Source: Melioribacteraceae bacterium | Lineage (GTDB): Bacteria > Bacteroidota > Ignavibacteria > Ignavibacteriales > Melioribacteraceae | NCBI GenBank assembly: GCA_011525875.1 | Contig: WYBN01000006.1 | Location: forward strand, 1-46,246 | Reading direction: 5' to 3' | Length of the DNA: 46,246 nucleotides | Shown: one piece after another, positions 17,047 through 26,365 of the stretch | Position numbering within the stretch: the stretch's first letter is position 1 | How the letters are laid out: each line of letters begins with the position of its first letter | Notes under the pieces: generated by a model | Database searches by the model: none | What the model saw: the letters and a program-made list of their open reading frames with translations, nothing else | What the model was told of the DNA's origin: nothing | Made by a program: the position numbers and the translations under genes

Positions 17047-19146
17047 ATGAAATTTTCTGAAACAAACAAAATAAGCAGCTTGATATCCGGCTTGATGCTG
17101 CTGGTATTTATTTTTTTAGTATCCGGCGGACTCTTCGCTCAGGGAAAAACAAAATGGATGGCGGTTGGATCGCTGCATAACTGGTATTCGGAATTCGGCT
17201 GCGAAATTGAACACGGGTTATTCCCATCGCAGCAGTTCGGTATGCGCTGGCCCGCCGATCACAATTATATGGATATGCAGGCGGCAAAATCTTTATGGCT
17301 CGGCGTAAAAGATTTTACCGATGCAGCCGTTTTCGGGGGTTCATCGTTCTCGCACAAAGTCGTTCACGTCGGTCCCCGCGTCAGCGGTCAGAATGAATTC
17401 TTTCCGGTACATTGGGAAATGGTTTCAAAATTCCCGACGCCCGAAGTAATTGTCGATGGATTGACGTCTTTTCAATTAGCGGCAGAAAATGATAGAATTG
17501 ATTCCAACATTCCTTATGACAGGGTGATTTATAATTCAGTTAACACTCAATTAGGCGCTACCATTAAGCGAAAAATTTATCAGTTTAGTCAGGAGTATCA
17601 CGACAATTACATTGTACAGGAAGTAACAGTGGTTAATACGGGTAATGTTAACGATGACGCCGCCATTGAACTGCCAAATACAACATTGAATGATTTATAC
17701 ATTCATTATATGTACAGGTATGCAGTCTCAAGGAATACGCGTTATGTTATCGGAAATGCTACCGGCTGGGGAATTAATACTATGCTCGATGTCCGAGGCG
17801 ACGGCTTGCAATCAACTTACAGCGACCCTGAAAACGAAAGATTCAGGGCTACTTATGCATGGCACGGAAAATATCCGCCCTTTACTGCCTACGATAACCT
17901 CGGAGGACCAATATGGGTACCTACAACTGCAGGCGGCTTGCTGACCGCGACAGATACCGTAGGGCGTCTCGGTTCTGCTCAGTTTGTTGGAATTGTCACT
18001 CTTCATGCAGATACCACACCCGGAAATCCGGCTGATGATTTAGGTCAGCCGTCAACAACATCTTATGAGGGTTCGGATGCAGACTTTACATCGCGAAATG
18101 ACCCGTTCAATGGCACAAAGATGACTACAGAATATGAAAGCGTTATTAAGAGAGGTCATAGAGAAAGACATGCCTATGTTGTTGAGCCGGCAGGTAATTT
18201 TACAGAACCGACTGCAGATCCTTCGCTCGGAACACCCGGAGGTTTTTCCAATTCAAATGCTTTCGGACCTTATACATTAGCTCCGGGCGACAGCATAAAA
18301 ATTGTTTGGGCTGAAGCTGCTTCAGGTCTATCTTGGGATAGCACAATTACAATAGGAAGAAAATATAAACAAGGTAAAATTGACGCTAAGACAAAGAACG
18401 AATGGGTTATGTCTGGCAGAGACTCATTATTTAAAACTTTTAGAAGAGCTCTGGCAAATTGGAACGCCGGAAACGGTTTTGCCATTCCGGAAAATCCACA
18501 TCCACCCGGAGTATTTGAAATTAAATCCGGTGGTGATAGAATAACTTTGCTGTGGGAACATTCGGGAGACGGTCCGACGGTAACCGGATTTGAAATCTGG
18601 AGGGCAAAGGGCGCTGTTGACAGTACTTATAGACTGGTTTATACTGCCGGTCCAAGTGAAGACGAATATAATGATACCGCTTTGGTTAGAGGCGTTGACT
18701 ATTACTACTATATACAGGCAGTGGGTGACGCTGCGGCTAATACCGGCGGCGGTTTAACTCCGGCAGGCAAGCCCCTTAAAAGCGGCAGATTCTACACTCA
18801 ATCATACGACCCTGCTAATTTAAAGAGAAAAGCAGGCGAGAAAATCACCGATTTCAGAGTTGTACCGAATCCCTACGTAATTTCTGCAGATGAAAATAAT
18901 TTATTGTTCCCTGCAAGGAAAAACCGCCTCGCATTCTTTGATATCCCCGGTGATTGCAAAATTCAGATATTCACAGAACTTGGGGAATTAATTTTTGAAA
19001 TTAATCACGATGATGGAAGCGGAGACGAGTTCTGGGATTTAAATACTTCATCCAATCAGTTGGTTGTGAGCGGTATTTATATAGCAGTCGTAACCGATAA
19101 AAAAACAGGCGAGAAAGAAATTCAGAAGTTCTCTGTAATCAGATAA
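17047..19146 (+). CDS. Secreted surface protein with Fn3-like segment and T9SS-like C-terminus
   Basis: The 699-residue protein begins with a basic/hydrophobic signal segment ending near GGLFAQG. A long N-terminal region of unknown family (LHNWYSEFGCEIEHG ... HGKYPPFTAYDNLGGPIW) precedes an Fn3-like domain (TGFEIWRAKGAVDSTYRL ... YYYYIQAVGD). The C-terminus FRVVPNPYVI ... ELGELIFEINHDDGSGDEFW ... VSGIYIAVV ... IQKFSVIR is the same VVPNPYV-type sorting domain as in the 5902 protein. It occupies the same slot in the second operon (between receptor and PorV-like gene), so the two are probably functional equivalents. No catalytic motif is visible. Confidence 0.78.
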   Translation: MKFSETNKISSLISGLMLLVFIFLVSGGLFAQGKTKWMAVGSLHNWYSEFGCEIEHGLFPSQQFGMRWPADHNYMDMQAAKSLWLGVKDFTDAAVFGGSSFSHKVVHVGPRVSGQNEFFPVHWEMVSKFPTPEVIVDGLTSFQLAAENDRIDSNIPYDRVIYNSVNTQLGATIKRKIYQFSQEYHDNYIVQEVTVVNTGNVNDDAAIELPNTTLNDLYIHYMYRYAVSRNTRYVIGNATGWGINTMLDVRGDGLQSTYSDPENERFRATYAWHGKYPPFTAYDNLGGPIWVPTTAGGLLTATDTVGRLGSAQFVGIVTLHADTTPGNPADDLGQPSTTSYEGSDADFTSRNDPFNGTKMTTEYESVIKRGHRERHAYVVEPAGNFTEPTADPSLGTPGGFSNSNAFGPYTLAPGDSIKIVWAEAASGLSWDSTITIGRKYKQGKIDAKTKNEWVMSGRDSLFKTFRRALANWNAGNGFAIPENPHPPGVFEIKSGGDRITLLWEHSGDGPTVTGFEIWRAKGAVDSTYRLVYTAGPSEDEYNDTALVRGVDYYYYIQAVGDAAANTGGGLTPAGKPLKSGRFYTQSYDPANLKRKAGEKITDFRVVPNPYVISADENNLLFPARKNRLAFFDIPGDCKIQIFTELGELIFEINHDDGSGDEFWDLNTSSNQLVVSGIYIAVVTDKKTGEKEIQKFSVIR

Positions 19147-19176
19147 TTATTTGAAATTTTGTTAACGGGTAATCAA

Positions 19177-20190
19177 ATGAAAAATTACAGATTAATAGTT
19201 TTATTCATTATTTGTGTTTTGCTCATTACAAACACGGATGCTCAAAATAAAAGGAAACTTGCGCAGACGGGATTCAAATTCCTAAGCGTTTCAACCGATG
19301 CAAGGGTTTCGGGTATGGCAGGCGCGCAGACTTCTGTTTTTGGAAGCTCAAACTCCATGCTTTACAATCCGGCGGGAATGGCTGAGATTTACAATACGCT
19401 CGATATTACCGTAAGCCAAACGCAATGGATTGCCGATATAGATTATATATCGGGAACTATTGCTTTCAATCCGTTCAGCGAATATTACGGCGTGTTCGGC
19501 GTCTCGGTTGTTGCTGTAGATTACGGCTGGTTCTATGAAACTGTCCGTGCCGAGAATGAAGCAGGTTATCTTAATCTTGGAACCTATAAACCCTCTGCCT
19601 TGAGCGTCGGTGTGGGTTATGCAAGAATGTTATCGGATAAATTCGGCATAGGGGGTAATGTTAAATACGTTAGGCAGTCAATTATGAACGACGCAAAGAT
19701 CGGAGTTACTGCATCAGGTTATAATAAAATAAAACTTGAAACTGACGCTATTGCTTACGACTTTGGTTTGATATATAAAACCGGTTTCAAGAGCCTCAAT
19801 ATTGGAATGAGCGTCAGAAATTTTTCGGAGGAAGTTAAGTATATTGAAGAGGGATTCGAACTTCCTCTCACATTCAGGATCGGGGCATCAATGAATATAT
19901 TTGATTTTCTCGATATTCCCCAAAGCGAACACTCTTTCCTTCTCGCTGTTGATGCGGTTAACCCGAGAGATTTTGAAGAACAGATTTCATTCGGCGTTGA
20001 ATACACTTTTATGGAGCTTCTTTCTTTGAGAGGCGGCTATAATTTTCCGCAGGATGAAGGAGGGTTCAGCGCCGGCATCGGATTAATACAAAGCATCGGC
20101 GGTTATATTGTCGGGTTTGACTATTCGCATTCGCCGTTCGGAGTATTTGACAATGTTCATAGATTTTCACTGAGATTCTCTCATAAATAA
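19177..20190 (+). CDS. PorV/PorQ-family outer-membrane protein, paralogue
   Basis: The 337-residue protein begins at ATG 19177; an in-frame TTG six codons earlier is less likely. The signal peptide ends at TDAQ. The family block is present: FLSVSTDARVSGMAGAQTS, then SSNSMLYNPAGMAEI and TQWIADIDYISG, which parallel the 9454 protein. The protein ends in RFSLRFSHK, a strand close to the C-terminus as in other members. It lies directly after the T9SS-like cargo gene and before a lipoprotein gene, as part of the second surface operon. Confidence 0.83.
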   Translation: MKNYRLIVLFIICVLLITNTDAQNKRKLAQTGFKFLSVSTDARVSGMAGAQTSVFGSSNSMLYNPAGMAEIYNTLDITVSQTQWIADIDYISGTIAFNPFSEYYGVFGVSVVAVDYGWFYETVRAENEAGYLNLGTYKPSALSVGVGYARMLSDKFGIGGNVKYVRQSIMNDAKIGVTASGYNKIKLETDAIAYDFGLIYKTGFKSLNIGMSVRNFSEEVKYIEEGFELPLTFRIGASMNIFDFLDIPQSEHSFLLAVDAVNPRDFEEQISFGVEYTFMELLSLRGGYNFPQDEGGFSAGIGLIQSIGGYIVGFDYSHSPFGVFDNVHRFSLRFSHK

Positions 20191-20235
20191 AAATACTATG
20201 AATAAAAAATTTATTTATGAAAAATTGAGTTAATT

Positions 20236-21471
20236 ATGAAAAAAGAATTTTACAAATCGCCATTTACAAAAATAATTTTTGCTTTTCTTTCCTTCGTTTT
20301 ACTTGTGGTTATTACTTCATGCGAAAATGAAGTCACGCCGAGTTTATACTCGGATAAACCTGAAGGCTCAACGCCTGTGATTTCAAGCGTCGATCCCCCT
20401 TCGGATGGATTAGCCGGCGTAACTTTAATCACAATAACAGGGCAAAATTTTTCGGAAGATCCGTCCAAAAACTTTGTTTATTTTGACGGAACACGCGCAG
20501 CTGCATTGGAGACTTCAACTACAAGAATAGTTGTACGAGCCCCTGAAGTTATTAAACAGGGAATTAAAATTAAAATTGCGGTTCACGGCGCCGAACTGTT
20601 CAGCAATGATTGGACATTCAATCTCGCCGCTGCAATAAGTCTGGTTTACCCGTTCAAGGATTTCGAAGATCCTTATGCAATCACAGTTGACAATCAAGGA
20701 AATATCTTTATGTCTCTTGTTTCCGATAATGTGGGGCAGGGCATTCTGAAATTGACGCCTGACGGGACGCTTAGCAACTTCGCGCCAAAAGGCGGGGAAA
20801 CTTTCTATAACGGCATTAAAGTTTATGAATCCGGTTCTGGGACTATTCTTTATGGCGTAAGAAACGTTAGAGCTGTATTTGAGATTAAAGAAGGAACAGC
20901 GCCAAGAGCTATTGCAATGCCTGAATCTGCGGCAAGACTTCTCGATCTTGATTTTGATGCCGAAAAAAATATCTGGACCGGCGGGCAGGGCGGAAAAATT
21001 TACAGAATATCTCTGCCGGACGAAAGCAATAAATCCTTCGACTTTGCCATAAATTTCACTTCGCTTAGAATCTATAATGACTATATTTATGTAAACGGTG
21101 AAACCGCCACAGAATCGGGTGTTTGGAGAATACAGATAATATCCAAAGATGAATTGGGCGCTCCGGAAAAAGTGTTCAGCTTTTCAGATCATTTTAACAT
21201 CGCATCCGATAAAATTACTGCAATTACTTTCTCTGCTGATGGCGAAATGTTTCTTGGTACGAACACAAGCGCCGGCATTATACGCGTACTTCCCGACGGC
21301 TCTTTCGCAGCGTGGTATCCTGGTCTGATTACTCCTCCGATAGTTAGCCTTGCCTGGGATACAGGAGTTAATCTTTATTACTCACAAGGTAAACTTGCGA
21401 GCGGTCAAACACAGGAAATTTATAAAATAAACATGGAAAGATTAGGTGCGCCTTATAACGGTCGTAACTAA
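20236..21471 (+). CDS. Lipoprotein with IPT/TIG domain and beta-propeller
   Basis: The 411-residue protein has a lipoprotein signal with VVITSC (Cys29 as the lipidated residue), then an IPT/TIG immunoglobulin-like domain (about 45-125: PVISSVDPPSDGLAGVTLITITGQNF). A beta-propeller of SMP-30/NHL type follows, with repeating strand signatures (YAITVDNQGNIFMSL, LDLDFDAEKNIWTGG, ITFSADGEMFLGTN, LAWDTGVNLYYSQG). IPT-containing lipoproteins next to TonB receptors are often surface glycan-binding proteins; that role is inferred here. Gene order puts it in the second surface operon between the PorV-like gene and the propeller/CBM-like protein. Confidence 0.82.
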   Translation: MKKEFYKSPFTKIIFAFLSFVLLVVITSCENEVTPSLYSDKPEGSTPVISSVDPPSDGLAGVTLITITGQNFSEDPSKNFVYFDGTRAAALETSTTRIVVRAPEVIKQGIKIKIAVHGAELFSNDWTFNLAAAISLVYPFKDFEDPYAITVDNQGNIFMSLVSDNVGQGILKLTPDGTLSNFAPKGGETFYNGIKVYESGSGTILYGVRNVRAVFEIKEGTAPRAIAMPESAARLLDLDFDAEKNIWTGGQGGKIYRISLPDESNKSFDFAINFTSLRIYNDYIYVNGETATESGVWRIQIISKDELGAPEKVFSFSDHFNIASDKITAITFSADGEMFLGTNTSAGIIRVLPDGSFAAWYPGLITPPIVSLAWDTGVNLYYSQGKLASGQTQEIYKINMERLGAPYNGRN

Positions 21472-21510
21472 TAATTTTTAAATAAACAACCAACATAATT
21501 AGGAGGACTT

Positions 21511-23859
21511 ATGATAAAAAAACTATTCACTGCTTTAACTTTGCTCGTTGTGTTCGCTTCGGTTAGCAGTGCACAATGGACAAACGTGGGTGCTTTCCCC
21601 AATGAAGAAACAATGGCGGGCATTCACGGCGTTGCGGTTGACCCAGACGGTAAGGTTTGGGTAACTCAGTACTATAAGCGAGTTCCCTGGGTTACTCCCA
21701 CTGGCGATACTATTATGACCTCAGGAATTAGGGTTTATAATCCTGATGGAACTGAAGTGGATTTTTCTCCGGTCACAACTGCTATTACCGGCGGAGGGTT
21801 TGTTGTTGATACTTTACATGGTAACAATCGCGGCTTGAGTACAGATGAGAATGGTAATATAGTCTATATTCAGTCAGGCCCGTCTAAAGCTATCAAGTTT
21901 GATTACAAAACCGGTGAAGGCATTGTAAGAGCTTTGGTTCCAGAACAAGGCTCATCTCCAACCAAGGCTGCAGTCTCTGATGACGGTACTGTTTTTATCG
22001 GACCGGTAGTCGGCGGCGGAACAACAGCCATTGCTATGTATGATACAGATCTTAATTATATCGGTAATGCAGTAGTCGGACCGCCAGCAATTTCAAGAAC
22101 AATGGAAGTTTCCGCTGACGGAAATACAATTTACTGGACACCTTTCACTGCTAACAAGATGTATATCTTCACCCGGGCAGATGAGTTCTCAGATTTCGAA
22201 CTCACTGATTCTACTGTTCAAGGCATGTCAATTGAATCTTGTGGATGGAACCCGGGCGATGGTTTACTTTATATTTCTCAAGATGTAAGAGGAACTGATA
22301 CAGAAACCTGGGCGCCACTAAGCTGGTATTCATTCGATCCGGCGACTTATGCCACACAGTTTGCCTTCAGCTATGAAGGATATGAAGCATCAGCTCCCGA
22401 TATGTTTCCTCGCGGTCATGATTTTACATCGGACGGAACCGTAGCATATTTCGGCACATTCGCTGAAAGTAGTGTTATGTTGCAAAAAGCTGTTAAGGGC
22501 GAAGTTCCGCCTGTAAGCATTACATTTATATGTGATATGACTTATCAAGAAGGCGTAAACACAGCTTCTATTGCAGGCAGTTTCAACGGCTGGGATACAG
22601 GCGCTAATCCTTTAACAGGACCTGATGGAGAAAACAAATGGTCTGCAACAATTGAAGGCTTTACACCGGGCGAGACAATCAAATTCAAATTCGTAAAGAA
22701 CGGCGACGGCTGGGAAAGCGTTCCTGACAGGGAATATACTGTTCCCAACGAAAACAGTTCCTACGAAGCGTTCTTTGATGATTTTACGCCTGGTACTGTT
22801 ATACCTGTTACTTTCTTAGCAAATATGGAATATGAAATTGTTTCGACAAGATTCAATCCGGCTACGGACGTTGTTAGCGCTCGAGGTTCATTTAACGGCT
22901 GGAGCAGCGATGATGCAATGGCTCCTTCTTTAAGCGACCCGAACATTTATGAAGTAACTGTTGATATGGACATTACTCCCGGAACAACAATTTATTACAA
23001 ATACGCTTATGATACTCCTGCCGGTACAAACTGGGAAGGCGCAAGCGACAGAACATACGAATTTACACAAGCCGATATTGACGCAGGTTTTGTCGTCATA
23101 GAAAGATATTTCAACGACCTTACCGCCGAAGAGATTACCGGTCAGCCTGCAACAATTAAATTTGTTGTTGACATGAACGGTGCAATTAACGCGATTACAG
23201 GCACTGCATTCACAAGTATTGAGAGCGTTGCTCTTGCCGGCGCCACACCTCCTCTGAGATGGCCTGGCGGAGGATGGCCCGATACTGATGCAAATCTTGT
23301 TTTCTTCATGAAAGACGACGGAACTCAAGGCGATGAGACTGCCGGGGACAATAATTGGACTTATGAATTAACATTCCCGCAGTATTCACCGATTACTATT
23401 GAGTATAAATACGGCGCTAACTGGGGCAACGCTGCATTGAACGGCGGCGCTAATGATAACGAAAACGGCGTAGGCGATAACCACTTCTTGAGTATTCCTA
23501 CATACTTGAATTATGGAATTGTCCGCAATACATTCGGTGTGATGGGAGATCATGAACTTGCTACCGGAGTAAAAGAATTTGGCAGCGGAATTCCAACCGA
23601 ATATTCATTAGAGCAGAACTATCCAAACCCGTTTAACCCAAGCACGGTTATCAGATTCAGTCTTCCTAAATCCGATTTAGTTACGCTGAAAATATATAAC
23701 ATGCTCGGGCAGGAAGTTGCTACTCTGTTGAATGAATTCAAGAGCGCAGGTTCTTATGAAGTTACTTTTGACGCATCTAATCTTTCAACCGGTGTTTATG
23801 TTTACTCTGTAAGTTCCGGTCAATTTATGGCTACTAAGAAAATGATGCTTGTTAAGTAA
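21511..23859 (+). CDS. Secreted beta-propeller protein with carbohydrate-binding-like domains and T9SS sorting domain
   Basis: The 782-residue protein starts after a strong AGGAGG site with a signal peptide ending VSSAQ. Residues about 30-330 form a beta-propeller (IHGVAVDPDGKVWVTQ, GLSTDENGNIVYIQS, MEVSADGNTIYWTP). Then come three immunoglobulin-like domains of the glycogen/starch-binding type: ITFICDM ... ASIAGSFNGWD ... IKFKFVKNGDGWES, a second with VSARGSFNGWSSDD, and a third, more divergent one with KFVVDMNGAIN. The C-terminus is a canonical type A T9SS domain (NYPNPFNPSTVIRFSLP ... ATKKMMLVK). It is the last gene of the second operon. A surface glycan-binding role is inferred. Confidence 0.85.
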   Translation: MIKKLFTALTLLVVFASVSSAQWTNVGAFPNEETMAGIHGVAVDPDGKVWVTQYYKRVPWVTPTGDTIMTSGIRVYNPDGTEVDFSPVTTAITGGGFVVDTLHGNNRGLSTDENGNIVYIQSGPSKAIKFDYKTGEGIVRALVPEQGSSPTKAAVSDDGTVFIGPVVGGGTTAIAMYDTDLNYIGNAVVGPPAISRTMEVSADGNTIYWTPFTANKMYIFTRADEFSDFELTDSTVQGMSIESCGWNPGDGLLYISQDVRGTDTETWAPLSWYSFDPATYATQFAFSYEGYEASAPDMFPRGHDFTSDGTVAYFGTFAESSVMLQKAVKGEVPPVSITFICDMTYQEGVNTASIAGSFNGWDTGANPLTGPDGENKWSATIEGFTPGETIKFKFVKNGDGWESVPDREYTVPNENSSYEAFFDDFTPGTVIPVTFLANMEYEIVSTRFNPATDVVSARGSFNGWSSDDAMAPSLSDPNIYEVTVDMDITPGTTIYYKYAYDTPAGTNWEGASDRTYEFTQADIDAGFVVIERYFNDLTAEEITGQPATIKFVVDMNGAINAITGTAFTSIESVALAGATPPLRWPGGGWPDTDANLVFFMKDDGTQGDETAGDNNWTYELTFPQYSPITIEYKYGANWGNAALNGGANDNENGVGDNHFLSIPTYLNYGIVRNTFGVMGDHELATGVKEFGSGIPTEYSLEQNYPNPFNPSTVIRFSLPKSDLVTLKIYNMLGQEVATLLNEFKSAGSYEVTFDASNLSTGVYVYSVSSGQFMATKKMMLVK

Positions 23860-23886
23860 TATTCTTTCTTATATTCTATTGCAAAG

Positions 23887-23916
23887 AAGCCGGTTTGAAA
23901 TATAACCGGCTTTTTT
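23887..23916 (+). terminator. Strong Rho-independent terminator
   Basis: Nine-bp stem AAGCCGGTT/AACCGGCTT with an 8-nt loop followed by a run of T. It closes the second surface operon 27 bp after the stop codon. Confidence 0.9.
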
Positions 23917-23947
23917 GTATCTATGATTCCAATTTTATAAAACATTT

Positions 23948-25765
23948 ATGAACATACTCGGTATATCGGCATTTTATCATGACAGCGCAGCCTGTCTTGT
24001 TCAAGACGGCAGAATAGTTTCTGCTGCGCAGGAGGAGCGCTTCACAAGGAAGAAGCACGATTACCGCTTTCCTTCAAATGCCTGCGGATTTTGTCTCAAT
24101 TACTCCGGGTTGAAAATATCCGATATAGATATTGTCGCATTCTACGATAAACCTTTTCTCAAATTCGAAAGACTTCTGGAAACATATCTTACATATTCGC
24201 CCAAAGGGTTAGCATCATTTATCAAAGCTATGCCGCTATGGATCAAGCAGAAACTCTGGATGAAAGAATTGATAAAGACTGAACTCGGATTTACCGGACA
24301 GGTTCTTTTTCCCGAACATCATCAGTCTCATGCGGCATCGGCTTTTTTTGCCTCTCCATTTTCAGAGGCTGCAATAATAACAATGGATGGAGTAGGCGAA
24401 TGGACTACAACCAGTATAGGTTACGGAGAAGAGAATACGCTAAGAATTCTCGCCGATATAAAATTTCCCCATTCAATAGGTCTGCTTTATTCCGCATTTA
24501 CATATTACACGGGTTTCAAAGTTAATTCCGGCGAATATAAAGTTATGGGCTTGGCGCCTTACGGGGAACCAAAATATGTCGATTTGATAATGAATAAATT
24601 AATTGATTTGAAAGAAGACGGCTCATTTAAGTTAAATATGAAATATTTTGATTTTGCCGCAGGCTTAACAATGACGAATAATAGGTTTCATAAATTATTC
24701 GGCGGGAATCCGCGGAAACCTGAATCAAAATTAACTCAGAAAGAAATGGATATCGCAAGGTCTATTCAGGACGTAACGGAAGAGGCAATGCTTCGGACCG
24801 CAAGAGAGGCAAAAAAAATTACCGGCAAAGAATATTTGTGCCTCGCCGGCGGCGTAGCGTTGAACTGCGTAGCAAACGGAAAAATTCTGCGTGAAGAAAT
24901 ATTTAAAGATATTTGGATTCAGCCGGCTGCGGGCGACGCCGGAGGGGCGCTTGGCGCGGCTTTGTTCGTGTGGCATCAGTATCTCGGGAATGAAAGAAAA
25001 ATCCCGGGGAGAATGGATTCGCAGAACGGTTCATATCTCGGTCCAGAATATAGCAATGATTTCATAAAAGAATATCTTGAAAAAAACAGCATACCATTCG
25101 AGTTTATAGAGAATAACCAAATACCTTCGAGAATCGCAGAATTATTAAATGCCGGGAATGTTATCGGCTGGTTTGAAGGAAGAATGGAATTCGGTCCGCG
25201 CGCCCTCGGCGCAAGATCAATCATAGGCGATGCTCGTTCGCCTAAGATGCAGGAGGTAATGAACATCAAAATAAAATTTAGAGAGAGCTTCCGTCCGTTT
25301 GCTCCTTCTGTGCTCGAAGAAAAAGTGAACGAATATTTCGAGATCGACAGACCAAGCCCTTATATGCTTCTTGTAGCGGAAGTAAAGAAATCGCGGCAGA
25401 AACCAATGACGGATGAACAGAAATCTTTTTTCGGAATTCAAAAATTAAACGTCCTCCGTTCGGATATTCCCGCAGTTACGCATATTGATTATTCAGCGCG
25501 GATACAAACGGTAAGTAAAGAAACCAACCCTCTGTACCACGCAGCGCTGAGTGAATTTGACAGAAAATATGGCTGCGGCGTTATTGTGAACACTTCATTC
25601 AATGTAAGAGGCGAACCTATTGTCTGCAGTCCGGAAGATGCTTTCAGATGTTTTATGCGAACCGATATGGATTACTTGATAATGGGAAATTTCATGCTCG
25701 ATAAAAAAACACAAACTCCGCTTAAAGAAGATACAGATTGGCGGAATGAATTTGAACTGGATTAA
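23948..25765 (+). CDS. Carbamoyltransferase, NodU/CmcH family
   Basis: The family transfers a carbamoyl group from carbamoyl phosphate, via a carbamoyl-adenylate, to a hydroxyl of a sugar or other small molecule. The 605-residue length is typical. The N-terminal HSP70-like fold opens with ILGISAFYHDSAACLV and includes PEHHQSHAASAFFAS (metal-binding His residues) and ITMDGVGEWTT. The C-terminal YrdC-like region has MEFGPRALGARSI and VNTSFNVRGEPIVCSPEDAF. It is followed 2 bp later by an SxtJ-like gene and then a DUF5989-like gene, a gene set seen next to this family in many bacteria. The substrate is not known; a cell-envelope glycan is plausible. Confidence 0.92.
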   Translation: MNILGISAFYHDSAACLVQDGRIVSAAQEERFTRKKHDYRFPSNACGFCLNYSGLKISDIDIVAFYDKPFLKFERLLETYLTYSPKGLASFIKAMPLWIKQKLWMKELIKTELGFTGQVLFPEHHQSHAASAFFASPFSEAAIITMDGVGEWTTTSIGYGEENTLRILADIKFPHSIGLLYSAFTYYTGFKVNSGEYKVMGLAPYGEPKYVDLIMNKLIDLKEDGSFKLNMKYFDFAAGLTMTNNRFHKLFGGNPRKPESKLTQKEMDIARSIQDVTEEAMLRTAREAKKITGKEYLCLAGGVALNCVANGKILREEIFKDIWIQPAAGDAGGALGAALFVWHQYLGNERKIPGRMDSQNGSYLGPEYSNDFIKEYLEKNSIPFEFIENNQIPSRIAELLNAGNVIGWFEGRMEFGPRALGARSIIGDARSPKMQEVMNIKIKFRESFRPFAPSVLEEKVNEYFEIDRPSPYMLLVAEVKKSRQKPMTDEQKSFFGIQKLNVLRSDIPAVTHIDYSARIQTVSKETNPLYHAALSEFDRKYGCGVIVNTSFNVRGEPIVCSPEDAFRCFMRTDMDYLIMGNFMLDKKTQTPLKEDTDWRNEFELD

Positions 25766-25767
25766 AT

Positions 25768-26184
25768 ATGCTGGCTGAAGAAATAAAAAATATTAAATCG
25801 GATAAGAAAGAATTCCGCAAATTTGGTCTGACAGTCGGAACTGTCTTGTCGGCTGCCGGGCTGCTGCTGCTCTATTTTGCAAAAGCAATTTATATATATT
25901 TTAGCGCCGCAGGATTAACCTTAGTTCTATTAGGCGTTTTTATTCCTGCAATACTAAAACCCCTTCATAAAGCCTGGATGGTTTTGGCGGTAATACTTGG
26001 ATTTTTTATGTCGAGAGTTATTTTACTTATTCTTTACTATTTGGTTGTAACCCCGACCGGTTTTATCACAAAACTTCTTGGGAAAGATTTTTTGTCATTA
26101 GGAATAGACAGAAAAGCAGGAACTTATTGGATTGATAGAAGCAGTGAGATTTATGAAAAGAAATCAACCGAAAAACAATTCTAA
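25768..26184 (+). CDS. SxtJ-like small membrane protein
   Basis: The 138-residue protein has a charged N-terminus (EEIKNIKSDKKEFRKFGLTVG), three or so hydrophobic segments (about 26-47, 48-66, 72-95) and a conserved-looking tail GFITKLLGKDFLSLGIDRKAGTYWIDR. This matches the SxtJ family, named after a gene of the cyanobacterial saxitoxin cluster and found beside carbamoyltransferases; its biochemical role is unknown. It starts 2 bp after the carbamoyltransferase stop codon, so the two are almost certainly translated from one mRNA. It may tether the carbamoyltransferase to the membrane (inference). Confidence 0.75.
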   Translation: MLAEEIKNIKSDKKEFRKFGLTVGTVLSAAGLLLLYFAKAIYIYFSAAGLTLVLLGVFIPAILKPLHKAWMVLAVILGFFMSRVILLILYYLVVTPTGFITKLLGKDFLSLGIDRKAGTYWIDRSSEIYEKKSTEKQF

Positions 26185-26196
26185 TCGGGATAAACA

Positions 26197-26355
26197 ATGA
26201 GTAAATTATCAGTACTATCGGAGCTTTGGGAATTTTTAAGAGAGAGAAAAAAATGGTGGCTTCTTCCCATTATCATTTTCCTTGTTCTTCTTGGCGGTTT
26301 GATAATATTGACTCAGGGTTCTGCGTTAGCACCGTTCATTTACGCAATCTTTTAA
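26197..26355 (+). CDS. DUF5989-like 52-residue membrane protein
   Basis: A 52-codon frame starts at ATG 26197, 12 bp after the SxtJ-like gene. It reads MSKLSVLSELWEFLRERKK, then WWLLPIIIFLVLLGGLIIL and a short tail ending APFIYAIF. This is the pattern of the DUF5989 family: an amphipathic helix with LWEFLRERKKWWL, then one transmembrane helix. The family is tied by genomic context to SxtJ and carbamoyltransferases and has no known function. The gene is easily missed because of its size. Its stop lies only 10 bp from the stop of the convergent SGNH gene. Confidence 0.82.
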   Translation: MSKLSVLSELWEFLRERKKWWLLPIIIFLVLLGGLIILTQGSALAPFIYAIF

Positions 26356-26365
26356 TTGCGGAAAA

